Assembly (NCBI GenBank): GCA_009193035.1
Contig: SWDT01000182.1
Location: forward strand, 245,454 to 309,453
Direction: 5' to 3'
Source of the DNA: Halicephalobus mephisto
Taxonomy: Eukaryota; Nematoda; Chromadorea; Rhabditida; Panagrolaimidae
DNA: 64,000 bases
Shown: one piece after another, positions 12,927 through 23,858 of the stretch
Position numbering within the stretch: the stretch's first letter is position 1
How the letters are laid out: every line of letters starts with the position of its first letter
Made by a program: the position numbers and the translations under genes
Notes under the pieces: generated by a model
What the model saw: the letters and a program-made list of their open reading frames with translations, nothing else
Told to the model about the DNA's origin: nothing
Database searches by the model: none

Positions 12927-14368
12927 TGTCAAAGAATCGCCGAGTAGTTCTGAATAACCCAGAAGTAAAAATACTCGAAGACAATAATATGAGAGCAGAC
13001 ACGACTGAATCGAATGAAAGATGTCCGATAAGTCGTGTCGAGACTCGCGCAAGTCAGTCCCTGACCGTTGCTTTTCAATTCGTCCGGATGTCCACCACAC
13101 AAGCCACGGAAATCTTTTATTTGGCAGACAAATATGGAACAAAAAATCGAATAATCACTTTGTTGAAAAACATTCTTCAGAATCCACTAGATAATTTCCA
13201 CACAAAAATTGTTTTTTTATATCAATAAAATCTATTTTTTATGAAGACAAAATTTAAACAGGTTTTTTATATATTTAGAACAGTCATATGGGTATTCATC
13301 AAATTCCATTCCTTTAAAATTATTGGGATTTATATAAATTTGTAAAAAATATGAGATAATTAAAATTATTTAATGCAAAATTTCAGTAATTAAATCGTTT
13401 TCAAAATTTCATTGTTTTTCGTAAAACTATTTTCAACTGGACTAAATCAGGTCTTTTAGAAAATCCGAAAGTCAATATTTACAAAACATGACATCTTCTA
13501 TTATAGCAGTAATATCTACAACCGCATTTACTGTAACTTTGGATTTTGTAAAATTTCGTTTTGATATTTCTCGAGATACCGTAGTAAAAAACGGAATTAT
13601 TGTTGTTGTTCAGTTGACGATGAGTAGAGAAATAAAATTTTCTTAATTCGGTAGAAATATTTTTGCACTTTCTTTATTCTGTAAAATTGACTACAGTACT
13701 GTAATAAACAAAAATCCACAAGATATTTTTGATCATTAGTTGGCTAAAGATTAAACTACATTGAGATTTCGACGATCACAATCTGATTTTGTATTTTCAA
13801 TCATTTGTTCTAAAATCGCTGTTAAAATTACGAAATTGAAAAAAATTACATTTTTATTACAAGAACTTTGAAACGATCGATATTCACCTAAATTCTGTGG
13901 ATTTACTCAAGAGGGATCAGGGTAAGAGTCCAACGATGACTACAGCACAGTCAACTTTACGTAATGGATGAACTGCCGCCTCATCTTCAAATAACCGATT
14001 CATCGTCATTGAGCTTTTTTGCAAAAAGAAAATTCTTCAAAGGATTATGAATCAATGAGACCCTTCGTGTCACCTTAAATCATTAGATTCTGGGAGTTCA
14101 TTAAGTCAAACAATGAACGGAATTTTCATCCACTTCCGTCATTTCGAAAGTGCGCGAGTCGCTGTAATCGATCCTTGAAGAGGCTGTTCACTCTCGAACA
14201 CACCTCTCTGCAAAAATTACGACTCTTGTCTGACAATCACTTACAGACAACTTGTTTTCTGATTAATCTGCTTGTTCTCAGGATTATCGTGATCTTCGAA
14301 AATCTTTTAAATTTTGCCTTGATTTGACCTATTCAAGTTTTCAAGCAAGAACCAGATGATAGCAAGAG
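12927..14368. promoter_or_regulatory. Divergent intergenic region, helicase / innexin
   Basis: The 1.44 kb between the helicase start and the innexin start must hold both promoters. No repeats or ORFs worth naming; 13900-14330 is less AT-rich than the rest. Regulatory role inferred from orientation only. Confidence 0.4.
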
Positions 14369-16025
14369 ATGAACTTCCTCGGATCGGCTCTCAATTCCAT
14401 CAAGCCCAGGGACGACGACACAGTCTTCGATCGGGTCAATTACTACTATTCTACCATAATCATCGTTTTCGCTGCCGCTGTCCTTACGGCAAAACAGTAT
14501 GTCGGTCAGCCGATCCAATGCTTCGTTCCTGCGGAATTCAGTCGAGCCTGGGAGCAGTACGCAGAAGACTACTGGTGTTTCTTGTCTTACTTGATCTAAC
14601 TGATGAATTATTTCAGCTTTGTATACAACACCTACTGGGTGAAACCTGGAGAAAAAGTCCCCAACGACTTAGACGAACGGTAAATTTATTTCATGCATGT
14701 TTTTTCTTCCACTTAAAAAAAATCACGGATCTTTACATTTCTACCGTTCTACTTCTAATTATAACTCGGAGGTTTTTAGAGAAGATCGCCAGCTCATCTA
14801 CTATCAGTGGGTCCCATTCCTGCTGGCCCTGGAGGCCGGGTTCTTCTACCTGCCAGTTATCTTCTGGGCCCAGATGAACACCAAGTCGGGGTTGAACATC
14901 GCCAACATGGTGAAGATCGTCCAGAAATGTGACGACACCGAGGGAGCCGAGAGAAACAAAGCAGTAGAGACCATCTGCAGGTACATGGAAGATAGTGTTC
15001 GGCTCCAAAAGGTCAGAAGAGACGTCTCCTCCACCACTGAAAAACATTTAACCCTCGGGCTCCTTCACGGGACTTACCTGGCAAAGTTAGGATTGTTCAG
15101 AAATTAAATTTAACACGCAATTTCAGCATGTATATTCTGACAAAATTACTGTATCTTTTCAACGTAATCGGGCAATTCGTAATGATGAACAAGTTCCTGG
15201 GGCAGAATAACTCTCTGTGGGGAATCAACATCCTGAACGACATCAGGACCGGAAAAGACTGGGAACTGAGCGGCAATTTCCCCAGGATAGCCATGTGTGA
15301 TTTCTCTGTGTGTTTTTATTTGCCAATTAACAGTACTTTAAAGTGGTATTTAGGTAAGGATAATGGCCAATATTCAAAGATTCTCAGTTCAGTGCGTCCT
15401 CGTCGTCAATATGTTCAACGAAAAAGTTTTTCTCTTTTTATACATTTGGTTCATCATTGTTTTTGGATTAACGTTCTTCGACATGTGGAGATGGACCTAC
15501 ATGACGAAAATCTCCGGAAGGAGAGTGGCTTACATTGAGAGGTTTGGTAATTTAGATTCACCAATTAATGGCTGCTTCAGATTCCTAAAACCGGATCCGG
15601 AAGAAAAACTTCTGTTCAGGGAGTTCTGCGACAAGATTATCAATGCCGACGGCATCATCGTCCTTAAAATGCTCGCGGGACACAGTAATGAACTATTCTC
15701 ACAACAGATCCTCCACACTCTCTGGGATAAATTCAAATCTTCGGTGGAACTGAATCAAGTAGTCGTTCCTGATGGGACTCTGGCTTCAGAAGACTCCAGT
15801 TCGATAGGGTCGACGAACAAGAAAATTAAGGCCTTCGAAAGGACCTTCAGTGTCATGGGAGCGAAAGTCAAGCTTCCATTGCTGGGGAAAAAAGAAGAAA
15901 ATGGAATTTCCTTCAACGACCAAACAATCAGCGAAATGGTTACAGCAAACGCCAGTGGCAATTCAACTCCCAGATTCCATCTCGATGGTAATAGTGAAAC
16001 TCCCTTAATGGGGTCAAGTAATTGA
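14369..16025 (+). CDS. Innexin gap-junction protein
   Basis: Exons 14369-14574, 14617-14679, 14780-15085, 15127-15307 and 15354-16025 splice to 475 residues; introns are 42, 100, 41 and 46 bp. The family signature YYQWVP lies at residues 97-102 at the start of the second membrane segment. QYVGQPIQCFVP, with the first extracellular-loop cysteine, precedes it, and MCDF plus the hydrophobic run around FLFLYIWFIIV mark the second loop and fourth segment. Four transmembrane helices with cytosolic ends are expected, and innexins form gap junctions or hemichannels. The C-terminal tail is about 140 residues, polar, with Ser/Thr-rich stretches. The gene is divergent from the helicase gene across 1.4 kb and is followed 630 bp later by the tyrosinase. 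The paralogue cannot be fixed without a tree of nematode innexins. Confidence 0.95.
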
Positions 16026-16658
16026 TTTTTCTAGTTCTGAATAGTAAATAAATAATCTGCTGGGTTTATGGATTCTCTGAAGGAATTATTGATTCTTAGT
16101 CATCCACTTTGAGTCAGAGGTCGTAGATGAAATCATTCTGTTCGGGGAAGACATCGTTTCAGAACCACAGACGTTTCAGTAAAGTTAATGACTTCTTTGG
16201 GAATGACTCAGTTTTATTATTATAAAACCAGATATACTTGATATAATATTTCGAAAAATATTTCAATACAAAATTTAAAGAACTCCCTGAATTGAGATCG
16301 AAAACAATGGGACCTTGAGTTTACGTGATTTTGCAAAACTCCAAGAGTATTCGGTCCTTTGAGAGACTAAAACTTTCTTGATGTCATTTAGTTTTACCCA
16401 AAAGACCATGTTCAAGAAACCTCGATAAAGACTAATTGTTTTGTACAGTCTAATAAAAATGATGATGTCAATTGCGATTAATTTAAAAATAGGTGTTCGG
16501 TTCATGCCGAGGTAGGTTGGATGGGACGTAGTAATTCAGTAAGGAGCGGAACGACCTTATCAGACCGGTTTTGCCCACCTGTCTTTTGGCGAATTGTTTC
16601 GATCAAGAAGTCAAAAGGCAATTCATTCTGTCATTCTATCTGACTGCAAGTTGGTCTA
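16026..16658. other. Innexin 3' region and tyrosinase promoter
   Basis: No ORF or repeat of note. The probable innexin poly-A signal (AATAAATAATC) lies at about 16047. Confidence 0.4.
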
Positions 16659-18821
16659 ATGTTGATATTCTTTGTAATAACCCTACTGGGGTTCATCCAT
16701 GGGTCGGGGGCCCAGACAAGATGCTCCGATGCTCCTACTCCTGCTTTGAAGATTATCTGCGAACAGATTCATAAATGGGACAAAAATGCCAGGGTGAGGA
16801 TTTTTTGGGATGACGATTTAGTAATTTATTCATTGTAGGCAAGTCCCCCAGTAACGGCCAAATTAGCTCTACCCCCGGCGATCCCTGGACAACCAGCTCC
16901 CATGATCGCTGCGGAAATTGCTCCGATCGCCTCAACCCCCTACCAGTGCATGGATCTCGGATGTCTTTGCCAGTACATGGGAGGTAACGGTCAGCAAGGA
17001 TCGAATGCCTGTACTCTTAGCAATGGTCAGCCTCTGAGAAAGGCCTTGAGGAAGGAATACAGAATGATGACGGATGCAGAAAGAGACCGATTCCACGCCG
17101 TCATGAGACAACTGAAGAATTCAGGAGAGTACGACACACTCTCCAGTGTCCACAGTCAGTTTGCAGCATCTGGAGGAGCTCACTCTGGTCCGGCCTTCCT
17201 CCCCTGGCATCGAGAGTTCATAAAGAGAATGGAAATCGCCATCAGACAGATCGACCCAACTCTGGGGCTGCCTTATTGGGACTCTACCTTGGACTCTTCT
17301 TTGGCTAACCCGAGAGATTCCATTCTATTCTCTGATGAACTTATGGGAAGAACCGATGCTTCAGGTAATCTGGTCACTGGATTCCTCAATCCGTGGAGAA
17401 CAAGAAACGGGAACCCGTACATCAGAAGAGCCATAGGAGCCCAGGGATCCTTGTTCACTGAGGCAGAAATTGCATTCGTGATGAGACAGACGCAAGTGGA
17501 GCAGGTTTTGGCAGTAACGGCTCCTCAACAAGGCTGTCCTGTGAGAACAGACTGGAACGTTCTTGAATACACCCACGGAAACATCCACATCTTTGTTGGA
17601 GGAGACATGCTGGACCAATCAACTTCGGCCAACGACCCTATCTTCTTCTTACATCATAGTTTCGTCGATTTCATTTGGGAACTGTGGAGACAGCAAAGAC
17701 AAAGCCGATATGAGAGAGAGAACTCCTTCCCTCTTGATCGACAGCAATGTAGCTCTGCCAATCACTTTGGATCGGCTTTGATGAGACCCTTCGAGCCCTG
17801 GAGAAACGTCGATGGACTCAGTAACCTTTATACAGACAACATGTATGAATACGCCCCAAGACCTACTTGCACCGCCACTACAGAATGCGGCTCTAAATAT
17901 CTCTTCTGTGATCGTTCTCATGGATCCCCCAGATGTTCCAGTAAACTCAGGATCGGAGCTGGTTGCGGAGGATACAGAGGAGAGAACCCTTGCTACAACG
18001 GAGTCTGTCAAGGAGGAGTTTGTGTTGCTGCATCCAATGTTCCTGTAACGACGAGAAGACCTCCTGTTTTGACAACATTGCCCCCGGCAGCGAGACCCGG
18101 AGCACATGTCCACAACTGCTTCAATGAGCACGAGTGTTGCGCCACTTGGAAAGACAAGGGAGAGTGCTCCAGGAACCCTGGATACATGAATGAATGGTGC
18201 AAAGCCTCTTGTGGAAGATGCCGACCTTCCTACGACATCAGAGTTGAGTGCTCTGACCGACACCCGAACTGTGTCAGATGGTCAAGAAGTGGAGAATGTA
18301 CCAAGAACCCCTACTGGATGACTGAAAACTGTCGCAGATCTTGCAAGAAATGCTCAGCCACTAGGGCTCAGACTTGTGGAGGAAGATCCCAACAACATCA
18401 AAGACCAACTCCGGCCCCTGCTCGTCCTGCCAAATGCGATTCTCCTGGATGCTTCAACGAAAACATCTGCTGTCAATACTGGGGCATTCAAGGCCAATGT
18501 GCCAGAAATGCCACTTGGATGGCTTGTAATTGCAGAGTTTCATGTGGTTACTGTATCCCCCAAGATTACTTCTACGGAACCTGCGACGACTACCACCGAG
18601 ATTGCCAAGCTTGGTCCCAGAGAGGAGAATGCCAGAAGAACCCTTGGATGTTAGAGAATTGCAAATCTTCTTGTCAAACTTGTCTTAGTCACTTTGAGTT
18701 AACCAGAATGTGTGGTGGTGGCCGACGTCGAGTCGGAAGAGATGCTAGTGGAGGTCTAGTGGACCCGTCCTTGCTTGAGATGAGAGACGGACAAGGAATG
18801 CCTGGATCTGAGTTTATGTAA
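16659..18821 (+). CDS. Secreted tyrosinase with four ShKT domains
   Basis: Two exons, 16659-16793 and 16839-18821, give 705 residues; the 45-bp intron is GT-AG. The start at 16659 was chosen because it alone supplies a signal peptide (MLIFFVITLLGF then a small-residue cleavage region) in frame with KIICEQIHKWD, a segment conserved before nematode tyrosinase domains. CuA ligands are His150, His160 and His169 (the last in PWHREF). CuB ligands are His291, His295 and His317 or 318 (HGNIH and DPIFFLHHSF). A Cys-rich linker is followed by four six-cysteine ShKT modules at about 472-506, 516-550, 583-617 and 627-660. Known role: a copper monooxygenase/oxidase of phenols, used in cuticle or eggshell sclerotisation and melanisation. 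All copper ligands are present, so an active enzyme is inferred. The last ~45 residues are Gly/Arg-rich and unassigned. Confidence 0.94.
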
Positions 18822-19013
18822 ATGAAAATAAAGTAATCAAAGCTATTAGAAGACAATAGATTAAAAACTTTAAACTAACCAATACCGTAATTTTCTTCTT
18901 TTTTGAAACAATATGGGTGTTCAGGCTTATGTGTCGCAACATTAAGCGTAGCGAGAAAGGAGCGATCCTTCAGGAGAAACGATTCTGCTCCCAGGAATGG
19001 AATGGAAGAGGTC
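18822..19013. other. Tyrosinase 3' region
   Basis: AATAAAGTAATC follows the tyrosinase stop within 10 bp and is a likely poly-A signal. The following mixed-composition DNA leads into the tRNA-like unit. Confidence 0.4.
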
Positions 19014-19085
19014 GCTCTCGTAGCTTAAGAGAAAAGCACTTGCCCGGATAGCAAGACGATACAGGTTCGATGCCTGCTGAGAGAC
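19014..19085 (+). tRNA. tRNA-like pol III unit, probably a tRNA pseudogene
   Basis: The 72-nt stretch folds as a cloverleaf: an acceptor stem of 6 of 7 pairs (GCTCTCG with TGAGAGA, G-A mismatch at the end), TA linker, 4-bp D stem GCTT/AAGC with an AAGAGAA loop lacking GG, and a perfect 5-bp anticodon stem CTTGC/GCAAG. The anticodon loop is CCGGATA, the variable loop has five bases, and the T stem pairs 4 of 5 around loop TTCGATG. Box A-like TAGCTTAAGAG and box B-like GGTTCGATGCC are present, and TTTTT (19087-19091) is a pol III terminator. The anticodon would be GGA (Ser), but there is no long variable arm, position 33 is C instead of T and the D-loop GG is missing. A working tRNA is therefore doubtful; a pseudogene or tRNA-derived element fits better. 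Confidence 0.5.
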
Positions 19086-19091
19086 GTTTTT

Positions 19092-19844
19092 CCTTCCATA
19101 TTAGTTTCGGACTAGATGAGGCCAGATCTAGTTTTCCGACATTACGTTTATCATGGAATTAATGAGGATAGGGGTTGTTGTAGAAGGAGACTCAGCTTTG
19201 AGGAAAGATGTATTGATCTGGAAAGTGCCATTTCTACTAGTGTAAAAATTCTGTATTCGTATTACGTTAACTGTTGCTTTTGAATTTCATTTTTTCATAT
19301 GTAGCTAGATCTAAAGGAAATTCCTGACTAATTGGAAGCTGTTGGTAGAACTTTTTTCAAGACTTTTGTGGATTTATATGATTTCGTAATGATAGATTAA
19401 GTAAGTCAAAATTCGTCCTTTTTATCTGCATTGTCAAAAAGAAAATAAAATCACTATCGATGAGGTTTTGATCGTTACTTTTGAGTAACTTGAATATCCT
19501 CTTGAATTCGGTTTTTTGGACGGTGATTCTCTTTGACATGACGATAGTGAGAACGAAACTGTTAAATACAACAAAAACTCCAAAACAAATTGAAATATCT
19601 CCTCTGGATTGATCACCCTTTCATCGCTGGAAGACTTGGTGAATCGTTATTTATAAGATTACCCATTTTCTCAAAATCAAAGACAAGAAGCAATGTCATT
19701 ATATACGGTATTTGTCAAAATAAGAATATCTGATCATAATTTCTTTGTGATTTATCTTTATAAATTTTAGTTTTTTTATTATGCAACTCTGAGAAAAGTG
19801 GATACTGTAGTTGATTTCTGGCAGGATAGATAATGTTTCTGAAA
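19092..19844. other. Convergent intergenic spacer
   Basis: Between the tRNA-like unit and the stop of the MARVEL gene. Short minus-strand frames at 19357-19616 have no recognisable content. Confidence 0.4.
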
Positions 19845-20764
19845 CTACTCATAGGCTCTTTTTCGCCTTGCGAGGAGGGCACTGATACCATAGAGGACTG
19901 CGTTGACGAAACAGAAGAAAGAAGCAAATCCCCATTCGATGATCATTCTACAGCCGTTGTGGATGATTCCATCACCCCCGATGTCATTGCAGTTGTTGGA
20001 CCAGGCCCCTGTGGTGTAATAGGCCTCCACGATCCCGAAAATGAGGAAGTTGACGGCACAAATTATGGACCAAACCATATCCTAAAAGTGTTTTTTATTT
20101 TAATTTTTAAAAATATCATTTTTAAATTACTCAAAAATTCTCCATTCGAAATTCATCAAATATGTTTTATTTAAAATTAAGTTATTTTTGTCTTTTAATT
20201 TTTGTTGATTTTGAAAAAATAAAAATTGTTGAAAAATATTGAAATTTTGAAATTAAAAAAATAACAAATATGTTTGAAGATTTTTGAACAGAAAATGTTC
20301 CATTTTTAAAATGATTTAAAATTATTATTTTTTTCATAGAAAACCCACAAATGGCCTCCAGGGGAAGAAGTCGAGATGGGTCAAGTGGAGATTGAAGAAG
20401 AATCCGACAAGAAGCATAAACGAGAAGATGAAAGCCACTCCGGCAAAAATCATCAAAATGGTCTGACCAAACAAAACTCCCTTGAAAGGACCAGGTCCAT
20501 AAACAGAAGTGATCAAACAAACAATGATCAATGAAACAATCTAAAATTAATAATTATTTTAAAAATTAAAAGAAAATTCACAATTTCGAGGATTCTAACA
20601 ATGCCTTCGGGCTTGCAGCAATACCTTTCATTGATTTGACCCCCTCCGAAGGTGAATTCGGTGTCTTCGACGATCTTCTCTCTCACGGTGGTCGTGTGAG
20701 TGACAAAAGTGCCGTCGGGCTGCTGCGTAGTGAAGGTCTCTTGTTTCACCGGCGGAGTCGTCAT
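19845..20764 (-). CDS. MARVEL-domain four-pass membrane protein
   Basis: Exons (minus) 20764-20582, 20540-20349 and 20081-19845 give 203 residues, all joined in phase 0; introns are 41 and 267 bp. The N-terminus (about 45 residues) is hydrophilic, starts MTTPPVKQE and contains CCKPEG just before the first membrane segment (RILEIIVSLIIVCLI). Four hydrophobic segments follow, with loop features typical of MARVEL/CMTM-like proteins: YGPGPFKG in the first loop, and an extracellular loop YYTTGAWSNNCND that carries cysteines before an acidic WGFASFFCFVNAVLY last helix. The tail is short and basic (ARRKRAYE). Related proteins sort or shape membranes and occur at junctions or in vesicles; the exact role here is unknown. 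It is convergent with the tyrosinase gene. Confidence 0.85.
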
Positions 20765-20829
20765 TCTGAAAATAAAAATTAAACTTTTACAAAAATAAAA
20801 AACATATTTTTTACAAAATTATCCCGATA

Positions 20830-21450
20830 CGAATTTTCAGATTATTTTAGAAAATTAGAATTCTGTTTCAAATAATAATTCTAATTTTTGTTAAATTTTG
20901 AAAAGTTTCTATTGAATTTTAGAAGGATCTAAAAATCTACATGGGATTATAGAAGCAATTGAAAACTTTTGTAAAATTTCTAAAGGTTTCAGAAACTTCT
21001 GTGAAGTTTTCAAAAATTCCAAAAATATCCACAAGATTCTGAAAGATTCTAAGATCTTCTATGATATTTCCAAAAACTTCAATCATTTTCAAAATTCGAT
21101 GGAAGATTTTGAAAACTTGTAAAATTTCAGAAGTTTCAGTTAGTTTTTTGAAAATTCTAAAAAATCTTAGAAACTGATATTTTCAAAAGTTTAAAAATCC
21201 CCCATCGAATTTTGGAAGATTTTGAAAACTTGTAAAATTCTTGAAGATTTCAGAAGTTTCAGTCAATTTTTTAAAAATTCTAAAAAATCTTAGAAACTAT
21301 GATATTTTCAAAAGTTTAAAAATCCCCCATCGAATTTTGGAAGATTTTGAAAACTTGTAAAATTCTAAAAGATCCTAGAATCTTCTATGAAATTCCAAAA
21401 AGTTTCGAAATCTCCCATTGGATTCTGGAAGATTCTAGTCAGCAAAAGTC
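20830..21450. repeat. Degenerate AATTCTAGAAGATT array with a 137-bp duplication
   Basis: Repeated AAGATTCTAGAA/AAACTTCTAGAA-like words. Inside, a block containing ATCCCCCATCGAATTTTGGA occurs twice about 137 bp apart (near 21188 and 21325). It lies upstream of the MARVEL gene. Confidence 0.55.
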
Positions 21451-22011
21451 CAATTCAAGCCAAATGCAAGCAAACATATTCGTTGAATTGAATTTTTGAT
21501 ATTTGTCCAAGTTTGGACATAAAAGGAAAAAGTTTACGACTGACATTCGTTCAATTATGGAATTCACGAATTGGTTCAAAAGGATTCAAGATTTTGTGAG
21601 AAAAAGTAAAGTGAGTGATTTAGTTTTGTTTTGCATTCCTTCAAGGGCGTCAAGGTGGAAATCGCGATCGGGTGTGCACGACTCGACTGGTTCAGTTGAA
21701 AGACGTCTCCAATCATTCCTTCTCTCCGAATTGCGGGAAAATGAAAGATAACGAACCAAACATGACGCAGAGGTTTTTGCAAAAGTGTATCGTGAGCCCA
21801 AGGTGACTCGGCAACAGATGAAAACAAAACTTGGATCCATGGACACTCGTTTCAAAAGATGAATTCCAATCGATATTCAAATTCATAAATGTGTAATTTT
21901 CATTCAAGACCACGAAAAATAATTTCTTCGATGTTATACTTGGTATTCAGTAGAAATTATATTTAAATCAGTTAAAATACCGGTTAATTGACACACATTT
22001 AAAAAATTGAC
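21451..22011. promoter_or_regulatory. Spacer, possible MARVEL upstream region
   Basis: Mixed-composition DNA about 0.7-1.2 kb upstream of the MARVEL gene. Several overlapping short ORFs on both strands at 21.5-21.9 kb, none recognisable. Could include a 5' exon or promoter; nothing decisive is visible. Confidence 0.3.
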
Positions 22012-22390
22012 ATTAACTACATACAAAAATGGGTATATAGTATGTAATGTATATATATTAAAACAGTTCTGATATATCAGATATATTATATTCAGTGTAC
22101 CAATATATTATATTAATGTCGTTAGATTGTATTTAATGCGTCTGATACATGGAAATAATGCACATTACATTATATTGAATTGATGTACCGATATATTAAA
22201 GATATTTTTTGTATGAGCCATGTAATGTATAGATACATTAAAACAGTTCTGATATATCAGATATATTATATTCAGTGTACCGATACATTATATTGATGTC
22301 GATGCATTAAATATAGTGCACCGTATATTAAATCGAATGTATTTAATACATTAGAGTCATTTTAACATGCTCTTTTTGTATGTAATTAAT
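22012..22390. mobile_element. MITE, same family as 618-1230
   Basis: Terminal inverted repeats of 18 bp (22012-22029 and 22373-22390) match at 17 of 18 positions: ATTAACTACATACAAAAA against the reverse complement of TTTTTGTATGTAATTAAT. Two internal units start with AAACAGTTCTGATATATCAG at 22061 and 22241, a 180-bp spacing like that in the other element. No ORF; a non-autonomous element. Confidence 0.72.
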
Positions 22391-23346
22391 ATTTAAATCC
22401 ACGGAAAAACACTATTTTTTAAGAATTGACATCCGGTTTCAAATGAAAATCATGTGCATGTTTTTGCTCAAAAGCATTAAAAAATATTTTTTTGAACTTG
22501 TTTTGTCGTCTTAAGTGGAAACTATATCCATGCAATTTCCTGTATCGACCAGTTGGTAATGATTTTTTAATGAAATCAATACTAGTAAGTGCACAAATTA
22601 GAAACAAAAACAACCTGTGAAGTCTGATAGTTCTGCATTATTATGATAAATAATAAAAAAATTTGTTCGTTTTGGAATACTTCGGATTGATCTTTCTGGA
22701 CATTTCATCAAACTTGACAGGTTTCCAATAAATAGAAATTCCAAGGGATAGAAATAGCTAAAATCGTTGATTAAAACAGCATCTGTTTTCTGAAATGGTT
22801 TTTCTTTGATAATTTGCAATAGACATTTATATTTTTAGAAATGATTTGTTGGAAATCCACAGAATCCAAAGTTGTAATACCTTTTGGTGAGATGAATTAC
22901 TTTGGAATTTGTTAGCAGAGGATTTGATAAAAAAATTTCAACGGATAGTTCGTTTCTTCCAAAATTGTTTCAGTTATAAATATCGAATATGAATGATATA
23001 TTGGACGTTCAATAATAGTGGTACATTTAGAGATATTTTTATTCTCATATTTTACTTCACGAATTCAAAGTTGTTCGTCGACTTCTGCAAAAATATCTGG
23101 GATCAACACTACGATCAATGGTTGTTTTATTTATTTTTTTAATTGTTTTTTATTTAATCAAAAAAGTGTAAAGTTTCGATAAAGATGTGATTGTGGATGA
23201 AGTAGATAAATTTCTTCCAAAAATTTCATTAAACTTAATTGAGATAATTGATTTTTTATTCAAACAAAGGTTTGTCCATCTTTGATGTTTCCTTTCTGGA
23301 TCAATCAACGTAGTTATACTGATAAAATTCATTTAAAACCCTGTTA
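22391..23346. other. AT-rich spacer before GTPase A
   Basis: No repeats of note and no recognisable frames; short minus-strand ORFs at 22419-22819 look random. Confidence 0.4.
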
Positions 23347-23623
23347 AATCTTGCTTAATAAAGCACAGGAATGTTGAAATAGTATTGGTTTTTTATATTT
23401 TAATCTTTTTGTATGATAAGTATCATTAAATGATTTTGATCATGAAATACTATAAGTACATATTTCATTGATTTTTGACGTCTCAGCATCCTTCTCAACA
23501 AGTCAACCAAGTTTATTACAAGCTTATATTTCTTATCAGCCATTCGTTGAGAAATTTCTTTTATTTTCCCTCTACTTCTCGTGAAAAAAACGTGGTTTTA
23601 TTTATAAAATTGAGGATTTCAGG
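23347..23623 (+). promoter_or_regulatory. Upstream block, copy 1 (before GTPase A)
   Basis: A 277-bp block repeated almost exactly at 27156-27431, with about ten differences, mostly single-base changes and indels. It ends 235 bp before the start codon of paralogue A. It contains two TGATAAG-type GATA sites, at 23414-23420 and on the other strand at 23532-23539 (CTTATCAG), and a TATA-like GGTTTTATTTATAAAA near its end. Promoter function is inferred from position and from the shared location before both paralogues. Confidence 0.65.
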
Positions 23624-23858
23624 GATGATTGAGATTTAGGATATAATAACGGTGAAACTCAAGGTACAACAACACCAAGTATTCTAAGAAGGCTCAGCTG
23701 TACAATTACTTCTAGTGTCAGTTTTGTGTTTTTGGCTCCAAATATCTCGAATAGTTTCGCACAATTCCAAAATTTAGCATCTTAATTAGTTTCCATTTTG
23801 GTTTTCACCATGTAAGATTTCAATATTCGTAATAATTTCGAATTGTTTAGTGTACAAA

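Noticed and set aside
14356..14877. 173-codon plus-strand frame over the innexin 5' exons
   Set aside because: Reads through two innexin introns in another frame; the innexin model explains the region.
17649..18263. 204-codon minus-strand frame opposite the tyrosinase
   Set aside because: Shadow of a well-supported gene on the other strand; no motif of its own.
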